A stretch of DNA of 39,010 nucleotides, taken from the NCBI GenBank assembly GCA_030680995.1, contig JAUXUM010000064.1, positions 1 to 39,010 of the forward strand, given 5' to 3'. The position numbers and the translations under genes were made by a program. Positions 8,111 through 20,079 of this stretch are shown here, one piece after another (position 1 is the stretch's first letter; every line of letters begins with the position of its first letter). A model generated the notes under the pieces. That model was given only the letters and a program-made list of their open reading frames with translations, made no database searches and was not told where the DNA came from. Source of the DNA: Devosia sp. (lineage in GTDB: Bacteria > Pseudomonadota > Alphaproteobacteria > Rhizobiales > Devosiaceae).

Positions 8111-9381
8111 CAGGGCGACGGGTTCAGGTTAACGCCGAATGTGGGTTGACGGTTTGGACCTGGGCTATCGGAGGGGGGACGGTTCTGATTCCATCTGGAG
8201 CTTCTGATTCTGGAGGTCTCGATGTTGGATGTTCCGCCCAAGCCGCGCCTGCGCAGCTTGCTCGAACACTTTGCGGTCATCGGCGACCCGCGCCAGTCGT
8301 GGAAGGTGATGTATCCGCTGCGGGAGGTCATCCTGCTGGTGGTCTGCGCCACCATCGCGGACTGCGACGACTATGACGAGATCGCCCTGTGGGGCGAGGC
8401 GCACCTTGATTTCCTGCGCGGGCTGTCGGAGTTCCACTTCGGGATCCCCTGCGAGGACTGGCTGCGCGATCTGATGAACCGCATCGACCCGGCCTTGTTC
8501 CGCGCCTGTTTCGAGGCCTGGGTCGCCGAGCGCTGGCCGCAGCCGGCCAGGCTGGTGGCGCTCGACGGCAAGACCTCCCGCGGCAGCCGTGACGACGCCG
8601 GCGAACGCAAGGCCCTGCATCTGGTCTCCGCCTTCGCCACCGACCGCGACCTCGTGCTCGGCCAGGAGGCGGTGACGGAGAAGTCCAACGAGATCACCGC
8701 CATCCCGCTGCTGCTGGAGCGCCTGGCGCTGGACGGGGCGCTGGTGAGCATCGACGCCATGGGCTGCAACCCGGCCATCGCCCAGAACATCCTCGACGCC
8801 CAGGCCGACTACCTGCTGGCCGTGAAGGACAATCAGCCCACCCTGCACGCCGAGATCGAAAGCTATTTCGACACCGCCCCCACCCAAGAGGTCCAGGTCT
8901 TCCAGGATATCGACAAGGGCCATGGACGGATCGAGAGCCGCACCTGCCGTGTCTCCAGCACCATCGACTGGCTGCAGGCCGACCGCGCCTTCCCCGGCGC
9001 CTTCCGCTTCCCCGAGGCCGCCGCCATCGCCGTCATCGACACCCGCGTCGAACACAAGGGCCGGATCGCCACCGCCCGGCGATCCTACATCACCTCGCGC
9101 CCCCTGTCGGCATTGGACCTCGCCCAGGCCGTGCGCGGTCACTGGGGCATCGAAAACAAGCTGCACTGGGTGCTCGACGTCGACTTTGGCGAAGACCGAT
9201 CCCGACTGACCGGCCACGGCGCCCACAACATGGCCATCGTCCGCCACTTCGCCATCAATCTGGTCCGAACCAGGACCGACAAAAAATCCATCAAGTCCCG
9301 CAGAAAATGCGCCTCCTGGGACACCAGATATCTCCTCGGCATCCTCTCTCAATCCACCGTTAACCTGGACTCGTAGCCCTG
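8111..9381 (+). mobile_element. ISAs1-family insertion sequence, complete
   Basis: Imperfect 24-bp inverted repeats CAGGGCGACGGGTTCAGGTTAACG / CAGGGCTACGAGTCCAGGTTAACG. Perfect 10-bp direct repeat CGACCGGTTC at 8101..8110 and 9382..9391. Confidence 0.95.
8222..9376 (+). CDS. ISAs1-family transposase
   Basis: LVALDGKTSRGSRDD, YLLAVKDNQPTLHAEI, GHWGIENKLHWVLDVDFGEDRSR. Confidence 0.96.
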   Translation: MLDVPPKPRLRSLLEHFAVIGDPRQSWKVMYPLREVILLVVCATIADCDDYDEIALWGEAHLDFLRGLSEFHFGIPCEDWLRDLMNRIDPALFRACFEAWVAERWPQPARLVALDGKTSRGSRDDAGERKALHLVSAFATDRDLVLGQEAVTEKSNEITAIPLLLERLALDGALVSIDAMGCNPAIAQNILDAQADYLLAVKDNQPTLHAEIESYFDTAPTQEVQVFQDIDKGHGRIESRTCRVSSTIDWLQADRAFPGAFRFPEAAAIAVIDTRVEHKGRIATARRSYITSRPLSALDLAQAVRGHWGIENKLHWVLDVDFGEDRSRLTGHGAHNMAIVRHFAINLVRTRTDKKSIKSRRKCASWDTRYLLGILSQSTVNLDS

Positions 9382-9454
9382 CGACCGGTTCCCGGACGCT
9401 CCTTCACGGGTGAGCGGGCAGGCGAAGTTTCCCCTCTAAACTCAAACGGCTGCG

Positions 9455-9500
9455 CCGCATTACAACGCGGTAAGGACCGCGTAGCTCTCTTGTAATGCGG
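9455..9500 (+). ncRNA. Candidate structured leader upstream of the YbhL homolog (possible ybhL RNA motif)
   Basis: Nested perfect hairpins: outer CCGCATTACAA (9455..9465) with TTGTAATGCGG (9490..9500); inner CGCGGT (9466..9471) with ACCGCG (9476..9481), loop AAGG. An alphaproteobacterial ybhL leader family is described upstream of this gene family; consensus match not verified. Confidence 0.6.
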
Positions 9501-9586
9501 GCCGCGCGCCGCCATATTAGCGGCCAGGATCGAGTGCGCCCGTTGCGACGCTCTCGATGATGCGTCGCCAGCAAAGGGATATGATC

Positions 9587-10312
9587 ATGGCTGAATTCGA
9601 CCGATCGACAATTGCCGCGCGGGCCGGAACCGCCGCGGTCATGGATGAGGGCCTGCGCAGCTACATGCTGCGGGTCTACAATTACATGGGCATCGGGCTG
9701 GCCGTGACCGGCTTCGTCGCCTATTTCTTCAATCGGTGGCTCGAGACCACGCCCGGCATGATGGAAGCGTTCTACACCAGCCCGCTGATGTGGGTGGTGG
9801 CGCTCTCCCCGCTGGCCTTCGTGCTGGTGCTGAGCTTCGGCATCCAGAAGATGAGCGTCGGCGCCGCGCAGCTGACCTTCTGGGCCTTCGCCATGGTGAT
9901 GGGGCTTTCGCTGTCGTCGATCTTTGCGGTCTATACCGACGCTTCGATCGCCAAGGTGTTCTTCATCACCGCCGCGACCTTCGGCGCCATGAGCCTCTGG
10001 GGTTACACCACCAAGCGCGATCTGACCGGCATGGGCAGCTTCCTGTTCATGGGTCTGATCGGGCTGATCATCGCCATGGTGGTCAACATCTTCCTGGCGT
10101 CGAGCATGCTCGAATTCGCCATCTCGGCGATCGGCGTGCTGATCTTCGTGGGCCTCACCGCCTACGACACGCAGAAGATCAAGGAAAGCTACTCGGAGAA
10201 CCACGGTGCCGACGCCCTGGCCAAGGGCGCCATCATGGGCGCGCTGCGGCTCTATCTCGACTTCATCAACCTGTTCATGATGCTGCTGCGCCTGTTCGGC
10301 AACAGGGAATAG
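9587..10312 (+). CDS. Bax inhibitor-1/YccA (YbhL) family membrane protein
   Basis: Seven-TM hydrophobic pattern; YMGIGLAVTGFVAYF; GLTAYDTQKIKESY; GALRLYLDFINLFMMLLRLFGNRE. Confidence 0.95.
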   Translation: MAEFDRSTIAARAGTAAVMDEGLRSYMLRVYNYMGIGLAVTGFVAYFFNRWLETTPGMMEAFYTSPLMWVVALSPLAFVLVLSFGIQKMSVGAAQLTFWAFAMVMGLSLSSIFAVYTDASIAKVFFITAATFGAMSLWGYTTKRDLTGMGSFLFMGLIGLIIAMVVNIFLASSMLEFAISAIGVLIFVGLTAYDTQKIKESYSENHGADALAKGAIMGALRLYLDFINLFMMLLRLFGNRE

Positions 10313-10350
10313 CGATAGCAGCAATCAGCAAGTCCGATTGGAAATCGGAG

Positions 10351-10384
10351 GGGCCGCGGTCTACAAAGGCCGCGGCCCTTTCAT
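10351..10384 (+). terminator. Rho-independent terminator after the YbhL-family gene
   Basis: GGGCCGCGG (10351..10359) / CCGCGGCCC (10370..10378) stem followed by tttcattt. Confidence 0.75.
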
Positions 10385-10897
10385 TTGGAAACTCCAGACT
10401 TGTCCGAGCTTTCGATCCGTCCCTTCGCCTGGCGCGACGTCCCCGGGATCACCGCCATCTACCGTCACTATGTCGAGAACTCCGTCGCCACCTTCGACCT
10501 CGAGGCGCCGGGCGAAACCTTCATGGCCGAGAAGTTCGGCCATATGGTCGAGCTGGGGCATCCGGCGGTGGTCGCCGAGCGCGACGGCCGGCTGCTGGGC
10601 TATGCCTATGCCTCCATCTACCGGCCGCGGCCGGCCTATCGCTTCACTTGCGAGGACACGGTCTACTGCGCGCCCGATGCGCAGGGCCAGGGCATCGGCA
10701 CCGCGCTCGTCTCGCACGTCATCGAGCTCAGCCGCGAGTTCGGTTTCAAGCAGATGATCGGAGTCATTACCGGAGAGAGCACGGGCTCTATCCGGCTGCA
10801 CGAAAAGCTCGGCTTCCGGGTGGTCGGCACCTATGACCAGGTCGGCTACAAGTTCGATCGCTGGCTCGACATCGTGCACATGCAGAAGGCGCTGTAG
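10385..10897 (+). CDS. GNAT family N-acetyltransferase (phosphinothricin acetyltransferase-like)
   Basis: IRPFAWRDVPGITAIYRHYVENSVATFD; SIYRPRPAYRFTCEDTVYCAPDAQGQGIGTAL; STGSIRLHEKLGFRVVGTYDQVGYKF. TTG start (10385 or 10400) uncertain. Confidence 0.88.
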   Translation: METPDLSELSIRPFAWRDVPGITAIYRHYVENSVATFDLEAPGETFMAEKFGHMVELGHPAVVAERDGRLLGYAYASIYRPRPAYRFTCEDTVYCAPDAQGQGIGTALVSHVIELSREFGFKQMIGVITGESTGSIRLHEKLGFRVVGTYDQVGYKFDRWLDIVHMQKAL

Positions 10898-10904
10898 GCG
10901 CTCG

Positions 10905-11297
10905 TCACTTCACCAGCGCCAGCTGCGGATCGAGCACGCGGAGCACCGCATCGAGGTCGTGCCCGCGCTTGAGCACCCGGCCGTCCTGGCTCATGACTAT
11001 GTATTGCCCCTGCCGCTGCCTGAGCCTGGGGTTCTTCTCGATCACGTAGACCGGATGCTCGGAGTTGCGGCAATAGACGGAGAACAGCGCCCGCTCGCGC
11101 AGGAAATCCATGGCGTAATCGTGCCAATCGCCTTGGGAAACCTTGCGGCCGTAAAGATTGAGGATGGCTGTCAGTTCGAACCTGCTGAAGCTCACGGCCG
11201 GCAGGCCCCTTGAGAGCTGGCCTGTTCGCGATCGGCCCGCGGCATGCCCGAAATCGATGAGCAGGCCCGAGCCGCGCTGCGAAGGTTCTTCAACCAT
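10905..11297 (-). CDS. DUF2794 domain protein
   Basis: FSRFELTAILNLYGRKVSQGDWHDYAMDFLRERALFSVYCRNSEHPVYVIEKNPRLRQRQGQYIVMSQDGRVLKRGHDLDAVLRVLD; start chosen at Met 11297. Confidence 0.8.
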   Translation of the reverse strand: MVEEPSQRGSGLLIDFGHAAGRSRTGQLSRGLPAVSFSRFELTAILNLYGRKVSQGDWHDYAMDFLRERALFSVYCRNSEHPVYVIEKNPRLRQRQGQYIVMSQDGRVLKRGHDLDAVLRVLDPQLALVK

Positions 11298-11454
11298 TCC
11301 GCATCCTCGTTGCACAGACCTCATGATCGCGGGATTTTCCGCGGGATGCAAGCGGCTCAAAACCTCCGCAACCGGCTATGGGACAGCGCCAAATACCTAA
11401 TTTTGGTCACAATCCCTCCCTTGTTGCGCCAGAATGGATTTCTACAAATGGAAC

Positions 11455-11581
11455 ATTGCCTCCAGTGGCTGGCATCCGGGCTGACCGAGCCCCCAAACCA
11501 CGATGCCCGGGTGCCAGCCGCCCCTACATGCACCAGTCATTCTTGCTCCCGTCTGCCTCCGGCAGGCGGGAGTTCTGTTTT
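11455..11581 (+). ncRNA. Candidate small RNA or riboregulator in an intergenic region
   Basis: -35/-10-like TTGTTG (11421..11426), 16 nt, TACAAA (11443..11448). 15-bp stem GGCTGGCATCCGGGC (11467..11481) / GCCCGGGTGCCAGCC (11505..11519) with one G-U. Second 12-bp stem 11546..11557 / 11561..11572 followed by TTCTGTTTT. Confidence 0.45.
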
Positions 11582-11601
11582 GGCCCTGTGGACAGCCCCG
11601 C

Positions 11602-12330
11602 TCAGCGCAGGAACGACGCCGCGCCGATGATGCGCCCGGGCAGCCCGTTGCGCTCTTCCTGAACAAGGATCACGGCGCCGTTGGAGCCTTCCCGCAGCAC
11701 CTCGGCGAGCGGCAGCTTGAGCCTGGCGCCGGTTGCCGGCTCCCACATGCCCAGCAGCTGCCGGCCGGTGACGATCTGCGTATAGACGATCTTCTTGCCT
11801 TCGTTCTCGCCCCGCTCGATCGCGACCTCGGCCCGGTCGACGAAGGTCACCAGCCACACCACTGATTCGTTGAGGCCCGCCTTTGGAGCGATGCTGATCC
11901 TGAGCATGCCGCCATGGCTCCTGAACTCGACCGGCAGCACCAGTTCACTGTTCTGGATGGCGATGTCGACTTCCTGCCGGCGCGAACCGACCACCCCCTC
12001 GGCGCCGTTCACCACCAGCTGCGGCGTGAAGATGCGCGAGGAGCCCCAGCGCTGCGCATAGGCGCGCTGGTGATCGGAATTGGCCTTGTCGCCGAAGGTA
12101 TCGGGCCAGCCGATATAGTCCCAGTAGTCGACATGATAGGCCAGCGCAATGATGTCGGACTTCTTGCCCAGTTCCGCCAGCACCGCGTCCGCCGCCGGGC
12201 AGGAGGAACAGCCCTGGCTGGTGAACAGCTCCAGCACCGCCTTGGGGTTTTGGCGCACTTCGCCCGCCCCTGCCGGTGAGGTGAAAACGATCGCAAGGGC
12301 GACTACGGCAGCAAGGAGTCGAGGAAACAT
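11602..12330 (-). CDS. DUF1223 thioredoxin-like secreted protein
   Basis: Signal peptide, LELFTSQGCSSCPAADAVLAEL, LAYHVDYWDYIGWPDTF, YTPQ-like IFTPQLVVNG. Confidence 0.9.
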   Translation of the reverse strand: MFPRLLAAVVALAIVFTSPAGAGEVRQNPKAVLELFTSQGCSSCPAADAVLAELGKKSDIIALAYHVDYWDYIGWPDTFGDKANSDHQRAYAQRWGSSRIFTPQLVVNGAEGVVGSRRQEVDIAIQNSELVLPVEFRSHGGMLRISIAPKAGLNESVVWLVTFVDRAEVAIERGENEGKKIVYTQIVTGRQLLGMWEPATGARLKLPLAEVLREGSNGAVILVQEERNGLPGRIIGAASFLR

Positions 12331-12415
12331 GGCGACCTTCTTAGGCACGCCCCTCAACAAGTGCGAGTCAATTTGGCGTTAGCTCGACGGCCGAACGCCC
12401 GGCGGACCCCGCCTC

Positions 12416-15178
<2,763 letters not shown>

Positions 15179-15362
15179 GGGGTTCGCCTGTCTCTTGTCG
15201 TTTTCGTGCGCCTGCTAGAGCCGCGCGGCGGACCGAAAGAGGGGCCCGTTGGGGCATCGGGGCGCAAGCGCCTGACTGGAGGCATTCCAATCTAGGAGGG
15301 CTTATAGAGAAACAAATTCCCGCTTGCCAGCCCGGACTTTCTTCCAATACGAGATGGGAGCC

Positions 15363-16004
15363 ATGAGCCCGTCCCACGCCCTCCCGCAGCGCCGTTTGAA
15401 AGTTTCCGGCCTTTGCTGCCGGCGCGGCGAGCGCCTCCTGATCGACCAGCTCGACTTCGAGGTGGCTGCCGGAGAAATCCTGCTGCTGCGCGGTCCCAAC
15501 GGCGCCGGCAAGACCACGCTGTTGCTCGCCCTGGCCGGCGTCGTGCGGCCCGAGGCCGGCAGCATCGCGCTGACCGGCGGCGAGGCCGACGCGGGATCCA
15601 TGTCCGACCTGCATCTGCTGGGGCATCGGGCGGCGGTCAAGCCGCGCCTGACGGTCGCCGAGAATCTGCGATTCTGGGCCGACATGAACGGCGGCGAGCG
15701 GGCGCTGATCGAACCGGCACTGGTCGCCGCCGGCCTTGCCCATGCCGAAGCGCTGGAGGCCGGCCACCTCTCCGCCGGGCAGACCCGCAGACTGGCGCTG
15801 GCACGCCTGCTCGTCGCCGAGCGGCCGGTCTGGCTGCTCGACGAGCCGACCGCCGCCCTCGACAGCGATGGCGAATTGCTGGTCGGCCGGCTGCTCGACG
15901 CCCATCTTCTGCGCGGCGGCCTGGTCGTCGCCGCCACGCATCACGATCTGGCGCTCCGGCCCCCGGTCCGTCTCAGAACCCTCACTCTGGGAGTTCCGGC
16001 ATGA
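15363..16004 (+). CDS. ccmA: Heme exporter ATP-binding protein CcmA
   Basis: Walker A GPNGAGKTTLLLALAG, LSAGQTRRLALARLL, LLDEPTAALD; followed by ccmB/C/D/G. Confidence 0.95.
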   Translation: MSPSHALPQRRLKVSGLCCRRGERLLIDQLDFEVAAGEILLLRGPNGAGKTTLLLALAGVVRPEAGSIALTGGEADAGSMSDLHLLGHRAAVKPRLTVAENLRFWADMNGGERALIEPALVAAGLAHAEALEAGHLSAGQTRRLALARLLVAERPVWLLDEPTAALDSDGELLVGRLLDAHLLRGGLVVAATHHDLALRPPVRLRTLTLGVPA

Positions 16005-16654
16005 GGGCGTTCACCGCGCTGATCGCCCGCGACCTGCGGCTCAGCCTCCGCATAGGCGGGGAGGCGCTGACGCTGGTGCTGTTCTTCGTGATGATCGGGG
16101 TGATCGTTCCCTTCGCCATCGGGCCGGACAAGGGGCAATTGGCGCGGCTGGCGCCGGGTATCGTCTGGATCGCCGCCTTCCTCTCGATGCTGCTGGGCCT
16201 CGACCGCCTGTTCCGCAATGACGACGACGACGGTTCGCTGCTCCTGTTCCGGCACGCCGCCATCCCGCTCGAAGCCATTGTTGCCGCAAAAACAATCGCG
16301 CACTGGCTCCTCACCGCGCTGCCGCTGCTCGTGGCGACGCCGGTGCTGGCCATCCTGCTCGCCATGGATTTCGAGAGCTGGTGGCGCACCACATTCTCGC
16401 TGCTGCTGGGTACGCCGGCGCTGGTCGCCTTCGGAGCGCTCGGTGCCGCCGTCACCGTAAGCCTGCGGCGCGGCGGGCTGATCGCCCCGGTGCTGATCCT
16501 GCCGCTTTGCGTGCCCGTCCTGATCTTCGGCGTGGGCGCTATTTCCGGCGGGTCCTCGGGGCCGGCGCTGCTGTTTCTGGCCGCCATCAGTCTCGTCGTC
16601 TCGACCTTCGCGCCATTCGCCGCAGCGCTTGCCTTGCGCGTGGCCGGAGACTAG
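16001..16654 (+). CDS. ccmB: Heme exporter permease CcmB
   Basis: ATGA overlap with ccmA; LIARDLRLSLRIGGEALTLVLFFVMIGVIVPFAIGP; multi-TM. Confidence 0.95.
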   Translation: MRAFTALIARDLRLSLRIGGEALTLVLFFVMIGVIVPFAIGPDKGQLARLAPGIVWIAAFLSMLLGLDRLFRNDDDDGSLLLFRHAAIPLEAIVAAKTIAHWLLTALPLLVATPVLAILLAMDFESWWRTTFSLLLGTPALVAFGALGAAVTVSLRRGGLIAPVLILPLCVPVLIFGVGAISGGSSGPALLFLAAISLVVSTFAPFAAALALRVAGD

Positions 16655-16748
16655 ACGGTTCTGAATTGATTCTGATCAATCGACGCATCCCGCTTTGGCG
16701 GTAAGGACAGTGGACGCAGAGGATCCGGCACGAGCCGGAAAGATATCC

Positions 16749-17516
16749 ATGACCCTCGACGCAGCAGCCAAGAAGTCCAACTGGTTCAGCCGGCTGGCCC
16801 ATCCGGGCCAGTTCCTGAGCTGGTCGCGCCCACTGGTGCTGCCGCTGGCGGTGCTGTCGGCGCTGCTCTTTGCGATCGGCCTCTGGCTTTCGTTCTTCGC
16901 TTCGCCCGAGGACTATCAGATGGGCGACATGGTGCGGGTGATGTATGTCCACGTGCCCAACGCCTGGCTCAGCCAGTTCGTCTATGGGGTGATGGCGGTC
17001 TCCGCGCTCGGCACGCTGGTCTGGCGGCACCCACTGGCCGACGTCGCCGGCAAGGCCGCCGCGCCGCTGGGCGCGGTGTTCACGGCGCTGGCCCTCTATA
17101 CCGGCGCGCTCTGGGGCCGCCCCACCTGGGGAACGTTCTGGGAATGGGACGGGCGCATGACGTCCACCCTCGTCCTCCTGCTCATCTATCTGGGCATCAT
17201 CGCGCTGTGGCGCGCCTTTGACGACCAGTTGCGCGCCGCGCGCATCGTCGCCATCGTCACCCTGGTCGGCGCCATCAATATCCCGGTGATCAAGTTCTCG
17301 GTTGATTGGTGGAACACGCTGCACCAGCCAGCCAGCATCTTCACCGCCAAAGGACCCAGGATGCCGCTTTCCATCCTCACCCCGCTCCTGATAATGGCCA
17401 TCGCCTTCACCCTGCTCTTCCTCACTCTCCATATCGTGAGCATGCGCACCGAGATCTTCCGCCGCCGCGCCGAGACGCTGTCGCGGCAGGCCGCACTTTC
17501 CGCCGAGGCGAATTGA
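16749..17516 (+). CDS. ccmC: Heme transporter CcmC
   Basis: MVRVMYVHVPNAWLSQFVY; LYTGALWGRPTWGTFWEWDGRMTSTLVLLLIYLG; SVDWWNTLHQPAS. Confidence 0.97.
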   Translation: MTLDAAAKKSNWFSRLAHPGQFLSWSRPLVLPLAVLSALLFAIGLWLSFFASPEDYQMGDMVRVMYVHVPNAWLSQFVYGVMAVSALGTLVWRHPLADVAGKAAAPLGAVFTALALYTGALWGRPTWGTFWEWDGRMTSTLVLLLIYLGIIALWRAFDDQLRAARIVAIVTLVGAINIPVIKFSVDWWNTLHQPASIFTAKGPRMPLSILTPLLIMAIAFTLLFLTLHIVSMRTEIFRRRAETLSRQAALSAEAN

Positions 17517-17677
17517 TGGAACACGCAGTTTTCATCCTCTGGGCCTATCTGGGCGTCGCCGTACTCGTCGCGGCGCTTGTCCTTTATGTCGCCTGGGACG
17601 CGCGCCGCGTCGCCGCCAGGCTCAAGGCGCTGGAAGCCAGGGGCATCCGCCGCCGTTCGGCAGGGAAGGCTTCTTGA
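17516..17677 (+). CDS. ccmD: Heme exporter protein CcmD
   Basis: 53-aa single-TM protein MEHAVFILWAYLGVAVLVAALVLYVAWDARRVAARLKALEARGIRRRS between ccmC and ccmG. Confidence 0.9.
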   Translation: MEHAVFILWAYLGVAVLVAALVLYVAWDARRVAARLKALEARGIRRRSAGKAS

Positions 17678-18210
17678 CCCGCATCGTCCTGCTCGTCACC
17701 CCGCTGGTCGCGCTCGTGGCGCTGATCGTCGTCTTCGCGCTCAGCATCGACCGCGATCCCTCGCTGATTCGCTCGGTGCTGATCGACAAGCCGGCACCGG
17801 ATTTCACCCTGCCGCCGGTCGAAGGTCTCGATGTGCCCGGCTTCGATACCGCAGCGCTCAAGGGCCGGGTGACGGTCGTCAACGTCTTTGCCAGCTGGTG
17901 CGTTCCCTGCCGCGACGAGCACCCGGTCCTCACCGCGCTGAAGGCGCGGACCGGGGTGACGCTCTATGGCATCAACCAGAAGGATGCGCCGGAGAACGCC
18001 CGGGCCTTCCTCGACGAACTCGGCAACCCCTATGACGCGGTCGGCGCCGATGCCACTGGCCGCGTCTCCATCGACTGGGGCGTCTATGGGGTGCCCGAGA
18101 CCTTCGTCGTCGACGCCGACGGCGTGATCACCTTCAAGCATGTGGGACCGCTATCGCCGCGAAGCCTTGAAGAAGAGCTGTTGCCCGCGATTGAACTGGC
18201 GAAGGGGTGA
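17674..18210 (+). CDS. ccmG: Thiol:disulfide interchange protein CcmG/DsbE
   Basis: VVNVFASWCVPCRDEHPVL (WCVPC); YGVPETFVVDADGVI; TTG start overlapping the ccmD stop. Confidence 0.95.
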   Translation: MTRIVLLVTPLVALVALIVVFALSIDRDPSLIRSVLIDKPAPDFTLPPVEGLDVPGFDTAALKGRVTVVNVFASWCVPCRDEHPVLTALKARTGVTLYGINQKDAPENARAFLDELGNPYDAVGADATGRVSIDWGVYGVPETFVVDADGVITFKHVGPLSPRSLEEELLPAIELAKG

Positions 18211-18214
18211 AGCG

Positions 18215-18850
18215 TCATTCCCCCGGCGTTGGCACCACCGGGTCGGGCGCATACTTGGACAGCACCGGCAGCTGGAACATCGAGAACACCACCGTCAACG
18301 GCATGATGCCCCAGACCTTGAACGCCACCCACAGGTCGGTGGCCGCCTTTGCATCGGTGATGAACGCATCGGCACCGCGCCAGACCACCTCGTTGGCGAT
18401 GGCGAGGAAGAAGAAGAACAGCCCCCAGCGGATAGTCAGCACCAGCCAGCCCGCGGGCTTGAGCTTGTAGACGTCGCCGAAGACGTAGCGCAGCAGCGAC
18501 TGGCCGAACACCAGCCCGCCCAGCAGCACGGCGCCGAACAGGGAATTGACGATGGTGGGCTTCATCTTGATGAAGGTGTCGTCCTGCAGATAGAGCGTCA
18601 GCCCGCCGAACACCAGCACCACGACCCCGGTCACCAGCGGCATGACCGCGACGCGCTTCAGGATGAACCAGCTCAGCGTCAGCGACGCCACCATCGCGCC
18701 CATGAACCAGGCGGTGGCGGCGAAGATGTCGGCATTGGCGTTGACGAGGAAAAACACCACCAGCGGGCCGAGCTCGAGCGCGATCTTGATGAGCTGGGGG
18801 CGCAGTTCGGCCCAGTTGACCTGCTCGGCTTTGGTTTCTTCGGTGGCCAT
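18215..18850 (-). CDS. yciB: Inner membrane-spanning protein YciB (septation protein A family)
   Basis: [73 protein letters not shown]. Confidence 0.93.
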   Translation of the reverse strand: MATEETKAEQVNWAELRPQLIKIALELGPLVVFFLVNANADIFAATAWFMGAMVASLTLSWFILKRVAVMPLVTGVVVLVFGGLTLYLQDDTFIKMKPTIVNSLFGAVLLGGLVFGQSLLRYVFGDVYKLKPAGWLVLTIRWGLFFFFLAIANEVVWRGADAFITDAKAATDLWVAFKVWGIMPLTVVFSMFQLPVLSKYAPDPVVPTPGE

Positions 18851-20079
18851 CAGTGCTTTCCTGCAATCGCCGCGGCGAAATCGGCGGCCGCGAACGTCTC
18901 TATGTTATCTACGCCTTCGCCCACCCCGATGAAATGCACGGGCAGGCCAAATTTCTGCGCGATGGCGACAAGGATGCCGCCGCGCGCGGTGCCGTCGAGC
19001 TTGGTCATCACGATTCCGGTGACGCCGGCACGTTTACCGAAGATTTCGACCTGATTGAGAGCATTCTGTCCGGTCGTCGCATCCAGCGTCAACAAGGTTG
19101 CGTGCGGCGCGGTCTCGTCCACCTTCCTGATGACGCGGATCATTTTCTCCAGTTCGCTCATCAACTCCTCGCGGTTGTGCAGCCGACCGGCGGTATCGAT
19201 GATGAGGACTTCGGCATCCTCCTCCCTGGCCCGCGTCACCGCCTCGAAGGCCAGCCCCGAGGCGTCCGAACCGGCCGGCCTTGCGATCACCGGAGCCCCG
19301 GTGCGCTCGCCCCAGACCTGCAACTGCTCGATCGCGGCGGCGCGGAACGTGTCGCCGGCCGCGAGCATCACCCTCCGGCCCTGCGCCCGCAGCAGGCTCG
19401 ACAATTTGCCGATGGTGGTGGTCTTGCCCGAGCCGTTCACGCCCACCACGAGGATCACGAAGGGTTTCCTGCCCGGCTCGATGACGAGCGGCCTGGCCAC
19501 CGGCTCCAAGACCTTCCGCACCTCGCCGGCGAGCACCGCCCGCACCTCGTCGGTGGTGATGTCGCGATCGAAGCGGTCCCGGCGCAGCGTGGCGGTGACG
19601 CCGGCCGCCATCTCCAACCCGAAATCGGACTGGATCAGCAGATCCTCGAACTCTTCGAGCATCGCCTCGTCGAGCTTCTTCTTGGTGAAAACCGAGGTGA
19701 TGCCGCTGGTGAGCTGATCGGACGAGCGCTTCAGCCCGGAGGCGAGGCGCTGGAACCAGCCCAGCTTCCGTTCCGGCTCCGGCGCCGCGGCCACCGGTTC
19801 GGTACCCTCCTCTTCGGCCGCCTCGACTTTTTCGATGTAGTCGACGGTGGTCTCGGGCGGTCCGGCGAGCGCACGCTCCTCGGCGGAGGCGACTGGAGGT
19901 TGCGGTACTTCGACCGGAGGCGCCGGACCCTCGTCCGGAGGCCACGGAATCTCCAACGGCCGCTCCGGCGCCGGTTCGGCCGGCCTGGCTTCCCCCGGTG
20001 GAAATGGCGGCGGAGTCTCGGGCGGCGGCTTGGGGCCGCCGCCAAACAGCCTTTCGAGCAGACCCGGCTTCTTCTCCAT
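18850..20079 (-). CDS. ftsY: Signal recognition particle receptor FtsY
   Basis: [86 protein letters not shown]. Confidence 0.97.
   Translation of the reverse strand: MEKKPGLLERLFGGGPKPPPETPPPFPPGEARPAEPAPERPLEIPWPPDEGPAPPVEVPQPPVASAEERALAGPPETTVDYIEKVEAAEEEGTEPVAAAPEPERKLGWFQRLASGLKRSSDQLTSGITSVFTKKKLDEAMLEEFEDLLIQSDFGLEMAAGVTATLRRDRFDRDITTDEVRAVLAGEVRKVLEPVARPLVIEPGRKPFVILVVGVNGSGKTTTIGKLSSLLRAQGRRVMLAAGDTFRAAAIEQLQVWGERTGAPVIARPAGSDASGLAFEAVTRAREEDAEVLIIDTAGRLHNREELMSELEKMIRVIRKVDETAPHATLLTLDATTGQNALNQVEIFGKRAGVTGIVMTKLDGTARGGILVAIAQKFGLPVHFIGVGEGVDNIETFAAADFAAAIAGKH

Noticed and set aside
8011-8355. N-terminal extension of thpR ORF (7453..8355)
   Set aside because: The extension runs into the ISAs1 element; the TTG at 8010 has an AGGAGG site and begins the conserved PRLFTGLEVP sequence.
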